64,000 nt of DNA, taken from Pardosa pseudoannulata (taxonomy: Eukaryota; Arthropoda; Arachnida; Araneae; Lycosidae). A program made the translations under genes and the position numbers. Location of the stretch: positions 137,487,498-137,551,497 of the forward strand of contig CM063502.1 of the NCBI GenBank assembly GCA_032207245.1, read 5' to 3'. Of the stretch, positions 12,425 to 22,759 are shown in pieces. The number at the start of each line of letters is the position of its first letter. Within the stretch, counting starts at the first letter, position 1. The notes below the pieces were generated by a model, which was not told the origin of the DNA, did no database searches, and saw nothing but the letters and a program-made list of their open reading frames with translations.

Positions 12425-12960
12425 CTTTCCCACGATGGTCTGCACTTGCATGCACAGCTGTGGGAGAGATTTCCTAAAATAATTTAGGACTCCAATTGTC
12501 TACGTCTAGTTTAGGGACCCCTGCAGAGAAGGTATAGATCACGGAATGGCAGCATAACGGTCAAGCTCGCACAGAGATGTAACCGTGAGTTATGGGAGCA
12601 GGGGCTAAAAATAATGTCAACTTGCACAAAAGGGCTACTTTAACGAGCCCACCTGCGCTCCAGAAGGGGGTGCAGGTGGGGGAAAATTTCCCGAAACAAG
12701 GGATTGGAAAGTTGAAAAAAGGGTGTTAAAACCGAGGTGAGGAGTTGGGAAATGAAGTTAAGGAGAGGAGTTGAAGTCGGGAATGAAGAGAGGTGGGACA
12801 TCAAATCCTAAAACCGCTCACCAGCACCGACTGGTCCCGTGCGCCCGAACACCCGCACCGATTCACCGCATTAGGAAAGCCCCTGCCTGATCCTTTGGAC
12901 ACACTGAAGGACCGACACATCGCGTGAGGAAAGCCCCTGCCTGCTCCTCTCTACCTTTAA
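12425..12960. repeat. GC-rich island with a 54-bp repeated unit
   Basis: About 500 bp that is roughly half G+C in a strongly AT-rich surround, with a cluster of CpGs at 12820-12930. AGGAAAGCCCCTGCCTG occurs twice, at 12873-12889 and 12927-12943, 54 bases apart, with similar flanks, so a unit has been duplicated. ACCAG/CTGGT (12820-12835) can pair. No open frame or known terminus is seen. It is probably a young non-autonomous transposon or satellite fragment. Confidence 0.5.
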
Positions 12961-13679
12961 TGGAGGTAAAGATAAAATAATATTTACAGTCACTTAGGCC
13001 TCTATTAATAATTTAACCCTGTAATTGAGTAATTACCCATTATAAAGAGAATTGGAATAATTATGGTGTAAATATAAGCCATAAATAAATGATTATGATA
13101 TATGATAACCAAGAATCAATTTGTAAATGAATGTACAGAATAAATGTCTGAATCTCAATATAAAGTATTATATACTTACTGTGTTTCCCCGTTGTAACCG
13201 AACACTAGTGTTAATGTTGTAAGTACATTACAATATTATTGATTTAATAGTGTATAATTTTATTAAAAAATACTGTAGCTATTGTGAAACTGTCCACTTT
13301 ATTAAAAGTATTAGAAGATTGCCTCTAAAACTGTAGAGGAAAACAAGTTTAAAGGAAGGACAGCTAAAAGTGTGTAGTCTAATAACCGTACAAGGAAATC
13401 AAACGGGGCCTAAATGGAGATCCTACCGAACCCTATATTGTCGAAAGCTTTGAAATTCTAAATAGATGTACATATTTTCATGAAATATTTAATTATCTAC
13501 ACTTGTTGTAATAGGTTTTTATCAAAGGTACTACCTACACATCTGTAGAAAGTAGATAATTTATCCATACTAAAAAAATGCTTCATTTTACAAAAACACT
13601 AAACTTTTATTGTTGAATTAAATTCTTTCATTAACACATCTGTTTAATAATTTATAATAAGGAAACAGAGTATATTCTT

Positions 13680-13715
<36 letters not shown>

Positions 13716-13829
13716 ATAGATGATAGGTAATATTTTTGGAAACAAAAATATCTAAGCCCTTCTTCAATGTACAACTGAATTTCTTATATTTTTGTAATAA
13801 TATCAAAATAAATTCTTAAATATTTATAC
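12961..13829. other. Gene-free spacer with a short microsatellite
   Basis: AT-rich. (AT)n runs into (GA)n at 13681-13714. Nothing else recognised. Confidence 0.5.
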
Positions 13830-13888
13830 TTAGCCCTCGTATTGCAAAAAGTATACCGCTGCACTCCAAAATAAACCAAACCAAACCT
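13830..13888 (+). repeat. SINE 3' tail fragment, copy 3
   Basis: TTAGCCCTCGTATTGCAAAA followed by GTATACCGCTGCACTCCAAA and an A/C-rich end (AAACCAAACCAAACC). It aligns with the tails of the SINEs at 2756 and 5716 and with the reverse complements at 38049 and 47351. The tRNA-like head is missing: sequence before 13830 is plain AT-rich DNA, as expected for a 5'-truncated retrocopy. Confidence 0.65.
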
Positions 13889-15870
13889 AAATGCTTATAT
13901 AAATATATTGTGTTAGATAAGTATTATGACAAACTAGAAAGTATTATGTGTAACTAGTGCGTAACACACACACTCTTTATGTTATTTGCTTCTCAGCATC
14001 TGCAATATATGAATATTTTACTGCTCTATAAATTTCCACGATGTTTTCTTTCATTGTCGTTAACCTATATTTTAGGGAAAGAAGAAGAGGCTTTAAAAAA
14101 TTGCTCATTAAAAAAAACTATTTTATTTTTATCCAATTCCACAGATGATAATAATCATTTTTTTAATATGTGTTAAAAAATGAATAGAAATATATGTCTA
14201 CAAACACTGATTTAGAATCTAATCTTCAAAACTGTTAATATCTTGAATGTCAGCACTGAATGTAGAAAACTTAATTTAATTTTTATAATACTAAGCTAAA
14301 GATAATAAAGCCTTGAATAGTTCATCTTAACCAAATATTTTAAAAGCATGTTTCTAATACAATTAGGATTGAAACACATAATTCTAGAAAGTTGATAGTG
14401 ATTGTGTTGATAAAAAATTGAAATCTTCCAAACTTGCTGGTAAATCATATTAAATTGGCTATATTTCATCAAAAGTAATTACAAACTTTTTACAGTTAAT
14501 TGGAAGTGTTGAAAGACTTTATATATAAAACTGTCATAGTTTACATTTAGTACAACGTTTTTGTTTATTACTTATTAAATAAGTTTTGATTTGGGATATT
14601 GAAATTTCTGAATTGTTTATAACTGACAATTTCCTTGGAGAGCATACAAAAAAAAACTATCAAATTGGTTCCTAGAGAACACTAAAAATTATCTAAAACT
14701 ATGTAAAAAGTATCTAATCAATTATACATATGCGAAAACGATATTTTCCATTTACCTTTGCATCTAATTAGTCTTTATATATGTCTGAAGGCTCATGAAC
14801 CAGTCAGCTGAAACACTTGTTATTTCAAGTATATGGCAACAGACAAGAATGTGTATGTTACCATGACGATGAATCGTAAACGACGACATGCCAGTTGCAT
14901 GATTAGTCATGCTGCAATGATAAATGATGTACTGTGCAGATTACAGTTTGATAAAACAGCCGTCTGGTGACACGCTCTCGCCTACAGTTATATCATTGTT
15001 AAAAGGTGACGATTTTTGAAATGATGTATGTCATTCGTTTTCTGTTACATTACTCAACAACTTTATTATTTTTCTAATATGTATTACGATATAGGAATTA
15101 ATTCTATGGAAGTTGTTAATATGAGTGATAGGCATAAATTTTTCCTTCTGAAGAGAATACAAAAAGTGCTTCTAACCATGCATAATACATCATTAAAATA
15201 AATGTCCATTAAAGTTTTCAAGTTCAAATTTATAAAAAAAAGTATATATTTCATTATTGATTTTATTAGGAATATTCTTTGTTTTTCTGTTGAAATTTTA
15301 TTTTAACTCATCTTTTACCTTAATCCAGAAGTAACCAAAGTAATAAATGTTTTCAATGTTCTCAAAAATGTTACTGATTATGTTCAAAATGCAGGAAAAT
15401 AATCTAACTAAGCACAAATAGAAAATAAATGCTGAAACAGAAAGCACATAGGTGCGTATAAGCTTTTTACAATACCATCAATTACATAGCATTTAAATGT
15501 GATATATTAGGAGATGATAAACCAATATGTTTTAGTATCGCAAAATATTAAACTATTTTCTTCGCAGGGAAAAATTACAAATCAAAGTGGGTGTAGACGC
15601 ATTTTCAGTGCTTACACCGATGTATTGTGCTACGTTCGTAATATTAGAATTTTTTACAGAAAGTAAGAAAGTACGTATAATAAAGCTACTGATAATTTAT
15701 AAACTCCTTAAATAAACATTGTATCGCCAGAAGTTATAAATAATGCTCTGGATATGAGAAAGAACCAGTTTAAAATGTTCAATTTACGTAAGTTTGGGAT
15801 TTATGGAGTTACGGTACTTAGTACCTTTCAATTGATGAAAATAATATTTTCAATGTCCTATAGCTTAACA
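13889..15870. other. Gene-free stretch with one small ORF candidate
   Basis: AT-rich apart from about 14780-15010, where base composition is more balanced and a 45-codon ORF occurs (listed separately). No transposon ends seen. Confidence 0.45.
14833..14970 (+). CDS. Unrecognised 45-codon ORF
   Basis: ATG at 14833 opens a 45-codon frame ending TGA at 14968-14970, inside a 230-bp patch with more G+C than its surroundings. The product is basic near residue 14 (NRKRRH) and has a central CMISHAAMINDVL stretch. It has no signal peptide or membrane segment. I do not recognise it. It may be a small gene, a lone exon, a transposon remnant or chance within a conserved non-coding element. Confidence 0.2.
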   Translation: MATDKNVYVTMTMNRKRRHASCMISHAAMINDVLCRLQFDKTAVW

Positions 15871-16704
15871 CAGTGTTTCCCAAAGTGGAGCACGCTTACC
15901 CCCAGGGGTACAATAACAGTTTGGTGGGGGTAAAACTTAGGTGAATGTCAACTCCCTGAAAATAGCGTGAGTCTAAAGAAGACCCAATCATCTGTGATGA
16001 AAAAGACTCGTTTCCCTATTTTCATAAGATTATAAAAAGTTTGACTACTAAAACTGATGCTGATACTCTGAAATGCATAACTGTCAGCATCTGGAGAGTT
16101 TGCAAGTGAGATTGAAAAACTATTTCACTGATTTAAAAACATTGGATGGATAAGATATTCATTTAACATTAACACAACATCCATTCCAGAAAATTTGACG
16201 CATACAGAAGAAGAGCAATTGCTAGAATTCGCTTCACATAGATTTTTGAAAATTATACATAAGAATACCTTAACATTATTGTGGTTACAAATGCAACATG
16301 TGTATCCAGTCTTAACAGGAAAAGTTCTGAAATAGATCTTCCCTTTTCAAACTGCATATTCTTTTTCATCATTAACTCGAAAAAAAAGCAACAGAGTATT
16401 AGACGTGGAACCACATCCGAGATTAAAATTAGCAAACAAGGAATCAAATTATGACGATCTGTCACCTCAGCAGAAACAGTGTCATCCTTCTCATTGATCC
16501 AAATGTTACTTACAATATAACTTTTATTTATATTTTATTATGAATAATTTTTTGTCTCTTTTCTTATTATTCCGTGTATGTCACCAAAAAAAATATATTT
16601 TTAATTGTTATTAAAATACATAATTTTTTTGACGATGGGTTGGGTCTCAGCGCTAAGAAAATTATAGAAGAGGTACATTTATGTCAAACGTTTGAGAAAC
16701 GCTG
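15871..16704 (+). mobile_element. Decayed hAT DNA transposon
   Basis: Starts CAGTGTTTCCCAAAGTGG and ends GTTTGAGAAACGCTG, inverted repeats typical of a large animal hAT group. The flanks are GCTTAACA (15863-15870) and GCTTAGCA (16705-16712), an 8-bp target duplication with one mismatch. The inside carries the C-terminal part of a transposase on the plus strand. At 834 bp it is a deleted, non-autonomous copy. Confidence 0.88.
16087..16497 (+). pseudogene. hAT transposase C-terminus (ZBED5-like), broken
   Basis: One frame from 16087 to TGA at 16495-16497 keeps the order of conserved residues of the ZBED5/FAM200-type hAT dimerisation domain: EEEQLLEFASHRFL, the TLTLLWLQMQHVYPVL block, then LPFQTAYSFSS-like residues, a short Lys/Ser/Asn-rich loop, LDVEPHPRLKLA, and finally QCHPSH. 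Two in-frame stops interrupt it, TGA near 16137 and TAG near 16334. No catalytic core or zinc finger remains. The well-kept frame shows the decay is mainly by point mutation. Confidence 0.8.
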
Positions 16705-16712
16705 GCTTAGCA

Positions 16713-17905
16713 AATTATGTATTTACAAAAATGAAATTTTTATTATTTATTAAACATGCATTTTTTTACTGTGAAAATTAAACATTTTCTGAATTTAAAA
16801 GAAAAAATGTTAAATATAAAATAACAATAATATTTTATCGTTATCTAATTTTATTATTATGACTGCACTCTATTATTATCTCAAATTAAAGCAATAAAAT
16901 GACTCTTAAAAAATTGATTTGTGATGCTACTTGAAGTATAAATTTTATTTGCAGGCAAATTTATGACTTGAAATCTTGAAATTTCTGAAAACATTTTCAG
17001 GTGACAATGGACATTCAAATTTAATATATAGTTTTTTATCCATTGAGCTCAAAAATGTAGCATGATAGAAACTTAATATTTATAAAATTTACGGTTAAAT
17101 ATGTAGTTAAAATTTCAGATAAACTATTATTTTTATAGTTATTAAGAAATAATTAAAATACTCAATCGAAAACGCTCTTTGCACATTCCTTTTACGTTTA
17201 ATAGAGTCAATGATATGATACAATGAAGACTTTACAGAAAATTTAGTTTTCATCATAAACAGTTATGGAAATAGTAAGAAAAAGATTAGTAAATATTCAT
17301 TATTTTGTACAGAGGATCTAAAATGCTTCTTTTAATTATATAATTAAAAGAAGTAGTACAGAATTAACTGATTCTAAATTTCAAAATATTTTAATTTAAG
17401 AACTACATTTTATATCATTTATTTTCAGGTACATAACTGATAAATTTTAAGTTCACGTGTCAGTTAGAAATACATCCCTATTGTTTCAAAGATTAATAAA
17501 ATTGAACAATTTTTATTTAAAATTCTCTAGTATTAGTAATAATTATATCTACTGTTACAATGATTTTTTCATTATTAGATAATGGATATGAAAACACCAA
17601 TATTTTCATAACTATCCGATATATTTTGGTTTGATTTTGGTATGATTTAGAGAGCAACGGTCTACAAACAAATGAGAAACATATGTAATTTATTGTCACA
17701 TTTCCGTTGCTGGTAGTATAGTGATGTTTTAGTTTCATCATTTTTTTTTTTAAATTTCATTAACTTTAAAAAATAGGAAGTATATTTATAAGAATAAATA
17801 CGGAATGTTGTACTTAATGAAGTAACTGTGAAAAATCATTGAAATTTAAATATTTAAATTTTTTTTGTTAAACTGCACAATTGTTTTATACCATACCATC
17901 CGAAA
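16713..17905. other. Gene-free AT-rich spacer
   Basis: Holds a perfect 28-bp palindrome at 17326-17353 and nothing else that can be supported. Confidence 0.5.
17326..17353. repeat. Perfect 28-bp palindrome
   Basis: CTTCTTTTAATTAT is followed at once by its exact reverse complement ATAATTAAAAGAAG, with no loop. Confidence 0.9.
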
Positions 17906-17909
17906 TTAA

Positions 17910-18461
17910 CGCAATATATGCAGGATACATACTAGTACGTTTTCTGACAATTGATACTTGAGCTAGAGACACGTACTAGTACATTTCGTAACGGTTGATA
18001 CTTTACCGTGGGTCATTTACTAGTACGGGTTAGTGTAACAACATGGTTTGTTTGTGGGTACAAAAATACAGGAAAACGAAGGCGAATGTTCTTGTGTACT
18101 ACACTGATTTTGAAAAAAATTAGACAAATAAAAACTAGCTTTTACATCAATTGATGCGGAACCACAGAAAGGGGAAAAATTAAAACTATATACTACTATT
18201 TCTATTTGATTTTTCCTATTTACGATACTATTATAAATTTATCCACTAAAAATATATTTTTTGTTTACAAAAATCGTATACTTGTTATTTATATATTTCT
18301 ATTTATATATTTGTTTATATATTTCAATATAAAATACAAAAAGTTGGTTTAAAAATTAAATAATTTTCGATTTATTGAGATTTAACTGAATAAATAAATT
18401 TACGCGATAAACGCTCGCTTCTTGTACAATTCCTCTGCTAAATTTACCCGCACACAATGTA
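17910..18461 (+). mobile_element. TTAA-type (piggyBac-like) element, copy A
   Basis: Flanked by TTAA at 17906-17909 and 18462-18465. The left end, CGCAATATATGCAGGATA, matches the reverse complement of the right end, TACATTGTGTGCGGGTA, mostly through transitions. The right-hand 340 bp align in reverse complement with 19400-19738. The left part carries a 44-bp tandem repeat (17930-18026). No transposase is seen, so it is non-autonomous. Confidence 0.65.
17930..18026 (+). repeat. 44-bp tandem repeat marked by TACTAGTAC
   Basis: The palindrome TACTAGTAC recurs at 17930, 17974 and 18018, exactly 44 bases apart. The first two units also share the pattern of a T-rich stretch followed by TTGATACTT or TTGATACTTT. 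It lies just inside the left end of the TTAA element, where transposase-binding repeats would be expected. Confidence 0.7.
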
Positions 18462-18465
18462 TTAA

Positions 18466-19395
18466 AACTATCGGAACATCCAGCAGAAATTTCATTGTTA
18501 TAAAGAAATATTTTTAATCAATAGAAGATTGAAGAAAAGGTAGATTTTTGCAGCAGTTAAAAGGTAGCAGTTTAACTATTGAATGCTATACTGCTTCAAG
18601 GCAAATTTTTACGTATTTTTATTAGTGTTCTGCATGTTAGGGTGAACATACCTTTTTTATTTAAAAAATACTCGATTCACACATGACCTTTAAGTAGCAT
18701 AATTCTGGCGAAAATAGGTGATCAATACATTGTACATGCAAAGTAGAACTCTGAGGTAGAGAAATCTTATTTTACTTATATTTCTTTCGCACGCTAAGCA
18801 GAGTAGCATAAATGTTCGCGATTAGGTTTACTGCTTAATTTAAGCAACGCAGCGATGTAAAAAAAGTAAGAAAAAGAAGAAATCTTTTTTTAACACACGA
18901 GTAAAACCAATATCCAATTATTTCCTTTCTAGCGACATAAGAAATTATTTTAAAGAGTTTTCAGAGATAATTACTGGATAATAGGATTCTCTACCCTCTT
19001 ATGGGTAAAATACAAGATTGACTTTCACTTTCAACATTTTTATTTACTTTTTAAAGTAAAAAGAGCAACTGTTAGTAAAATATTCTCTGGACAGTGTTTC
19101 CCGACCCTTTTCATGAAAACTTCAATATACAGGGTGCTTAATATAATTTTATCCCGGCTTTTAACTAGGGTATTATTTCGTAAACATTTCTATAATATAT
19201 TTTAGATAATATAAGCAATTGTTTTGTTGTATTTTTAAATTGAATAATTTAAAATTTAAATTTAAAATTTTGTGAATAAGCAATTAATATTCTGTCTATG
19301 CAAAGTAATTCTGATATAGAGAAATCTTATTTAACTTATATTTCATTTTCATAATAAACAGAGTAGCATAAATACATCACGATTAGGTCTACTAC
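18466..19395. other. Spacer with a 105-bp direct duplication
   Basis: 18734-18838 and 19296-19399 are direct copies 560 bases apart, roughly 75-80 percent alike; both contain GAGAAATCTTATT and CAGAGTAGCATAAAT. Both end in TTAA. The second copy's TTAA is where the next TTAA element begins, so the first copy may show the empty site. No gene seen. Confidence 0.55.
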
Positions 19396-19399
19396 TTAA

Positions 19400-19738
19400 C
19401 ACATTGTATGCGGATACATTTCGCTGTGGAACTGAACCGGGAGCGGGTGTTTTGAGAGTAAATTTAGTTATTCAGTTAAATCACAATAGATTGAAAATTA
19501 TTTAATTTTTTAACCAACGTTTCGTATTTTATATTGAAATATATAAACAAATATATAAATAGAAATATATAAATAACACCCATAAGATTTTTGTAAACAA
19601 AAATATATTTTTTAGTGGATAAATTTATAATATTTTCGTAAATATAAAAAATCAAATAGAAATAGTAGTATATAGTTTTAATTTTTCCTGTTCTGAGGTT
19701 CCGCATCGACTAATGGAGAAACTCATTTTTATTTGACA
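19400..19738 (-). mobile_element. TTAA-type (piggyBac-like) element, copy B
   Basis: Begins right after TTAA (19396-19399) with CACATTGTATGCGGATACAT, closely matching the terminus of copy A at 17910. It aligns in reverse complement with 18121-18461 at about 85 percent. The far end is not clear: similarity stops near 19738 and no second TTAA or inverted repeat is visible, so this copy is probably truncated. ORFs inside it are fortuitous. Confidence 0.6.
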
Positions 19739-21942
19739 CTTTGCTGCTGGGATATTTGTGTGTGTGTGGCAAAAAATGGTGAATTTTAGATATATATTTT
19801 AGGTAGGTCACTATATAATGTTATTTAATAGACATTTCAAACCAAATTTTTTCATAATGGATAAACTTGAATATTTAGTACGGATAATCGGTTAATGAGA
19901 AAAAATTTAAAGCTTTATAAAACATTTCATTTAAATAAAAATATTACTTCTATGAAAATTTAAATGCACTTTAATATAGAAAATTAATAAACAATTTCAA
20001 ATCTAAAAATAAAATTTATTTGTTAACAGCATATAGTAAAATTTGCCTCTGAATATATATTTCAAAACACCAATTTGATCAAAGAGCAAATATAAAAGTT
20101 TTACTTTCTTTCCCCAATTACTTCATTTGATATGCTACTATTAATCTTAAAAATTCTTGTTTCTTAAAAATAAAAGGTGTAAAGATACTATCTCAGTAAA
20201 CAGTTGACACAATGAGAGTTTCAGACTTCGAAGAAACATCAGTCCAAAGTGGCACATAGGCTAAAATCTCGTAAAAGAGAATTTACAAATCAAACGTAGA
20301 GGGATGGTATAGCAGGCATACTAGTAACTGTCACAGATATCAATTTTAAATGAAGAAAATACGAGTCTTCTGTAAAAAATGTGTGTATTTTATCACTGAA
20401 CCAGAACCATGGATTCAAACTATTAAAGAAGTAAGTACAAAAGTAATCTTACACATTGAGACTCAGAGGCATTATATTTTTTATTTTTAACTAAAAAATA
20501 AATAGAATAAAAAAAGTTCAGATGTATATGCTCAAATATTCAAGCTGTTTAATTATTACTAAATTGCTTCTTAAGTACAATAGATTCTTAAGTACAATGT
20601 GATCAGTTTGGGACACCGTGATTTTGATAATAATAAACGATTGACAAAAATAAATGATATGCAAAATTAGACAAATTTACCCCCCCCCTTTAATTCATAC
20701 GTACTAAATTTGTAAACAAAATGAAAAAACTTACCTTATATTTATGTACTGTATATTATCCTTTGAAACATAAGAATTGTATACATAATTTTAAAAAATA
20801 TTAATTGTTGACTGTCTACAATTTTTTTCTAAGAAGATCATAATAAATTGTTCGTAATCATAATCAACCTGTCATAACGATTTAAAATTTCGATCTATTG
20901 TTTTAATGTTAAATCATTTCGTTTTCTGGTTTTCATACCAACACGCTACATGTAAGCGAGCAAAGCATAAAATGTAAATACGCTCCTTCTCAGTTCCGAT
21001 AATCCTGTGTTTCCTGACATCCATTGACCACCAAGGTATTTTTGAATAATTCCAGGAACATGTATGACCCCACTCTTTTGTTCATTCCCAATTTCCCTAA
21101 CTTGAAGAGGAGAATTCTAGGAAATTCAAACAACAGCGAAGGGAAAGAAAAGATTCTTTCTGAATATATTGTGAATATCCCTTTGCCAGTTAAAATGAGG
21201 TTCGAAAACTGATCCCATTAACCGATGTAACGATCGCATATAGCGATAATTTTAACATACAAATGAATACAGAAAATCTGGACCAAGTGATTTCGATAAC
21301 AATAAGAGATTGATAACATTAACCGCGATCACATTAAGCAGAGTCCACAGTAGTATTGTATTAATGCATTGACTTAATGTTCAAATTGGACAAGTATTTC
21401 CTTTTAAGTAATTAAAAAATTTTAACGTAATTAACAACCAATAAATGTCCAAAACGAACATAGGAAATCCTTAAAACTGCAAAAGTATTGAATAATATAG
21501 GAAGTTTTATTAACTCAAAGAGGTAATGATTGTTCTAAACTTAAAATATAAAGTGACAATTTTTTTAAATGAGTGCGTTTGATTGATTTGTCACATATTA
21601 CCTTTAGTACACCACCAAATATATGACTACTTCCCTTACTTCAGCATTTTATCATATTTAACTATTTTTTATATATATTTGGTGTTAGTCATTTATGCAG
21701 GTTCATATTCGTAATTACTTTCTGCAACTCTGAAAAGTTCAAATTAATGCAACAATGATAACATAAATTAATGGAAAGAGCTGTTAGCAATATTTAAAAT
21801 AGAATAAATATTGCTTTAAATTTTTCTGAAGAGTTATGGATAATTCTATATAGAGATGAGACTAAATGTTTTTTAAAAATCTCTTTAAATTAAATAATGT
21901 AGCTAATATTCAAATTAAATAAGCACTAGCAGTTTTATGTAG
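19739..21942. other. Gene-free stretch
   Basis: AT-rich; a C9 run at 20681-20689. Two short similar segments occur near 20605-20645 and 21280-21320, too weak to classify. No gene or complete element found. Confidence 0.45.
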
Positions 21943-22759
21943 TGTAACGAATTCTCGTTACATTAAATTCCCAGTTACAGATTTATCTACTACCTTGAGA
22001 AAAAACGCATAAGGTAGAAATAGTGAACGCGTTATCTGTGTACACTTGAATCGAGCCCATGTTTACCTTGTGATAGGACTTTGTTTAGCGCAGAATAGGA
22101 TGTTGAATAGAGGAATGGTAACAGCGAGAACCATCTCAATCATTCTGTCTGAGTAATTCATGAGGATGCAGGTGAAGTGTTTCCAGTGTCGGTTTCAATG
22201 GCATCCCGGAGAAAGTGTCACGCATGACAGAGACACTCTATATTGTAAGGGAAGCAGTTATATTTTTCTTCCTTGCTCTCCAAACATTGACCAGAGACAT
22301 CAATTAATGATGTCTTATAAATCGTCGAGATTGTTCCCGATTACTGAGGACTCCCGTTGGAACCTGGCTTACACCTGTCTGGCTAGATTTTTACAAAGGG
22401 GTTCCTCACCATGTCCTCAACCTGGTGTCCTATCAGCTGAGATGGAAATTTACAGCCAGACAACGGTATAAAAAGACCGGAGTTCATATTCCAGGATGAA
22501 TTTTTGACCGATCGAGTCTCCTGTGAACTGACTCATTGGCAGATAGCGACTGAGAGTTTCCTCCCATCCCTTTTGCTCTCCGTACCTGATACTCAGAGCA
22601 GTGCCGATTAGGAGAGCTGATTCCTGTAACGATCATCAATTCACTGTACATGTCATTCTTCCTAATTTCAACGTATTTGTGTTTCTAATAAAGATCTTTA
22701 GTCTGTACGTAGGTCTCCGCTATCCTTTTTCCAGCTCACTTAGAGTTGAGTACGCTACA
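21943..22759 (+). mobile_element. Solo LTR of a retrotransposon
   Basis: An 817-bp block, less AT-rich than its flanks, with LTR architecture. It opens TGTAACG and closes CGCTACA, which are short inverted repeats with one mismatch. A TATA box (TATAAAAAG) lies at 22467-22475 and AATAAA at 22687-22692, giving a U3-R-U5 order on the plus strand. Flanking bases GTAG and ATAG would be a 4-bp duplication with one change. No primer site, polypurine tract or coding region adjoins it, so it is a recombination product. The 103-codon ORF at 22160-22471 lies in U3 and is not a gene. A gypsy-type origin is likely but unproven. Confidence 0.65.
22467..22475 (+). promoter_or_regulatory. TATA box of the solo LTR
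   Basis: TATAAAAAG, 212 bases before the AATAAA signal at 22687-22692. If still active, it would start transcription around 22495-22505 and read into the AT-rich DNA on the right. Confidence 0.5.

Noticed and set aside
20600..21320. Pair of transposon termini near 20605 and 21280
   Set aside because: About 35 bp of loose similarity in direct orientation, no target duplication, too weak in AT-rich DNA.
22160..22471. 103-codon ORF with Cys-rich start
   Set aside because: Lies wholly within the U3 part of the solo LTR, overlaps its TATA box, and matches no family.
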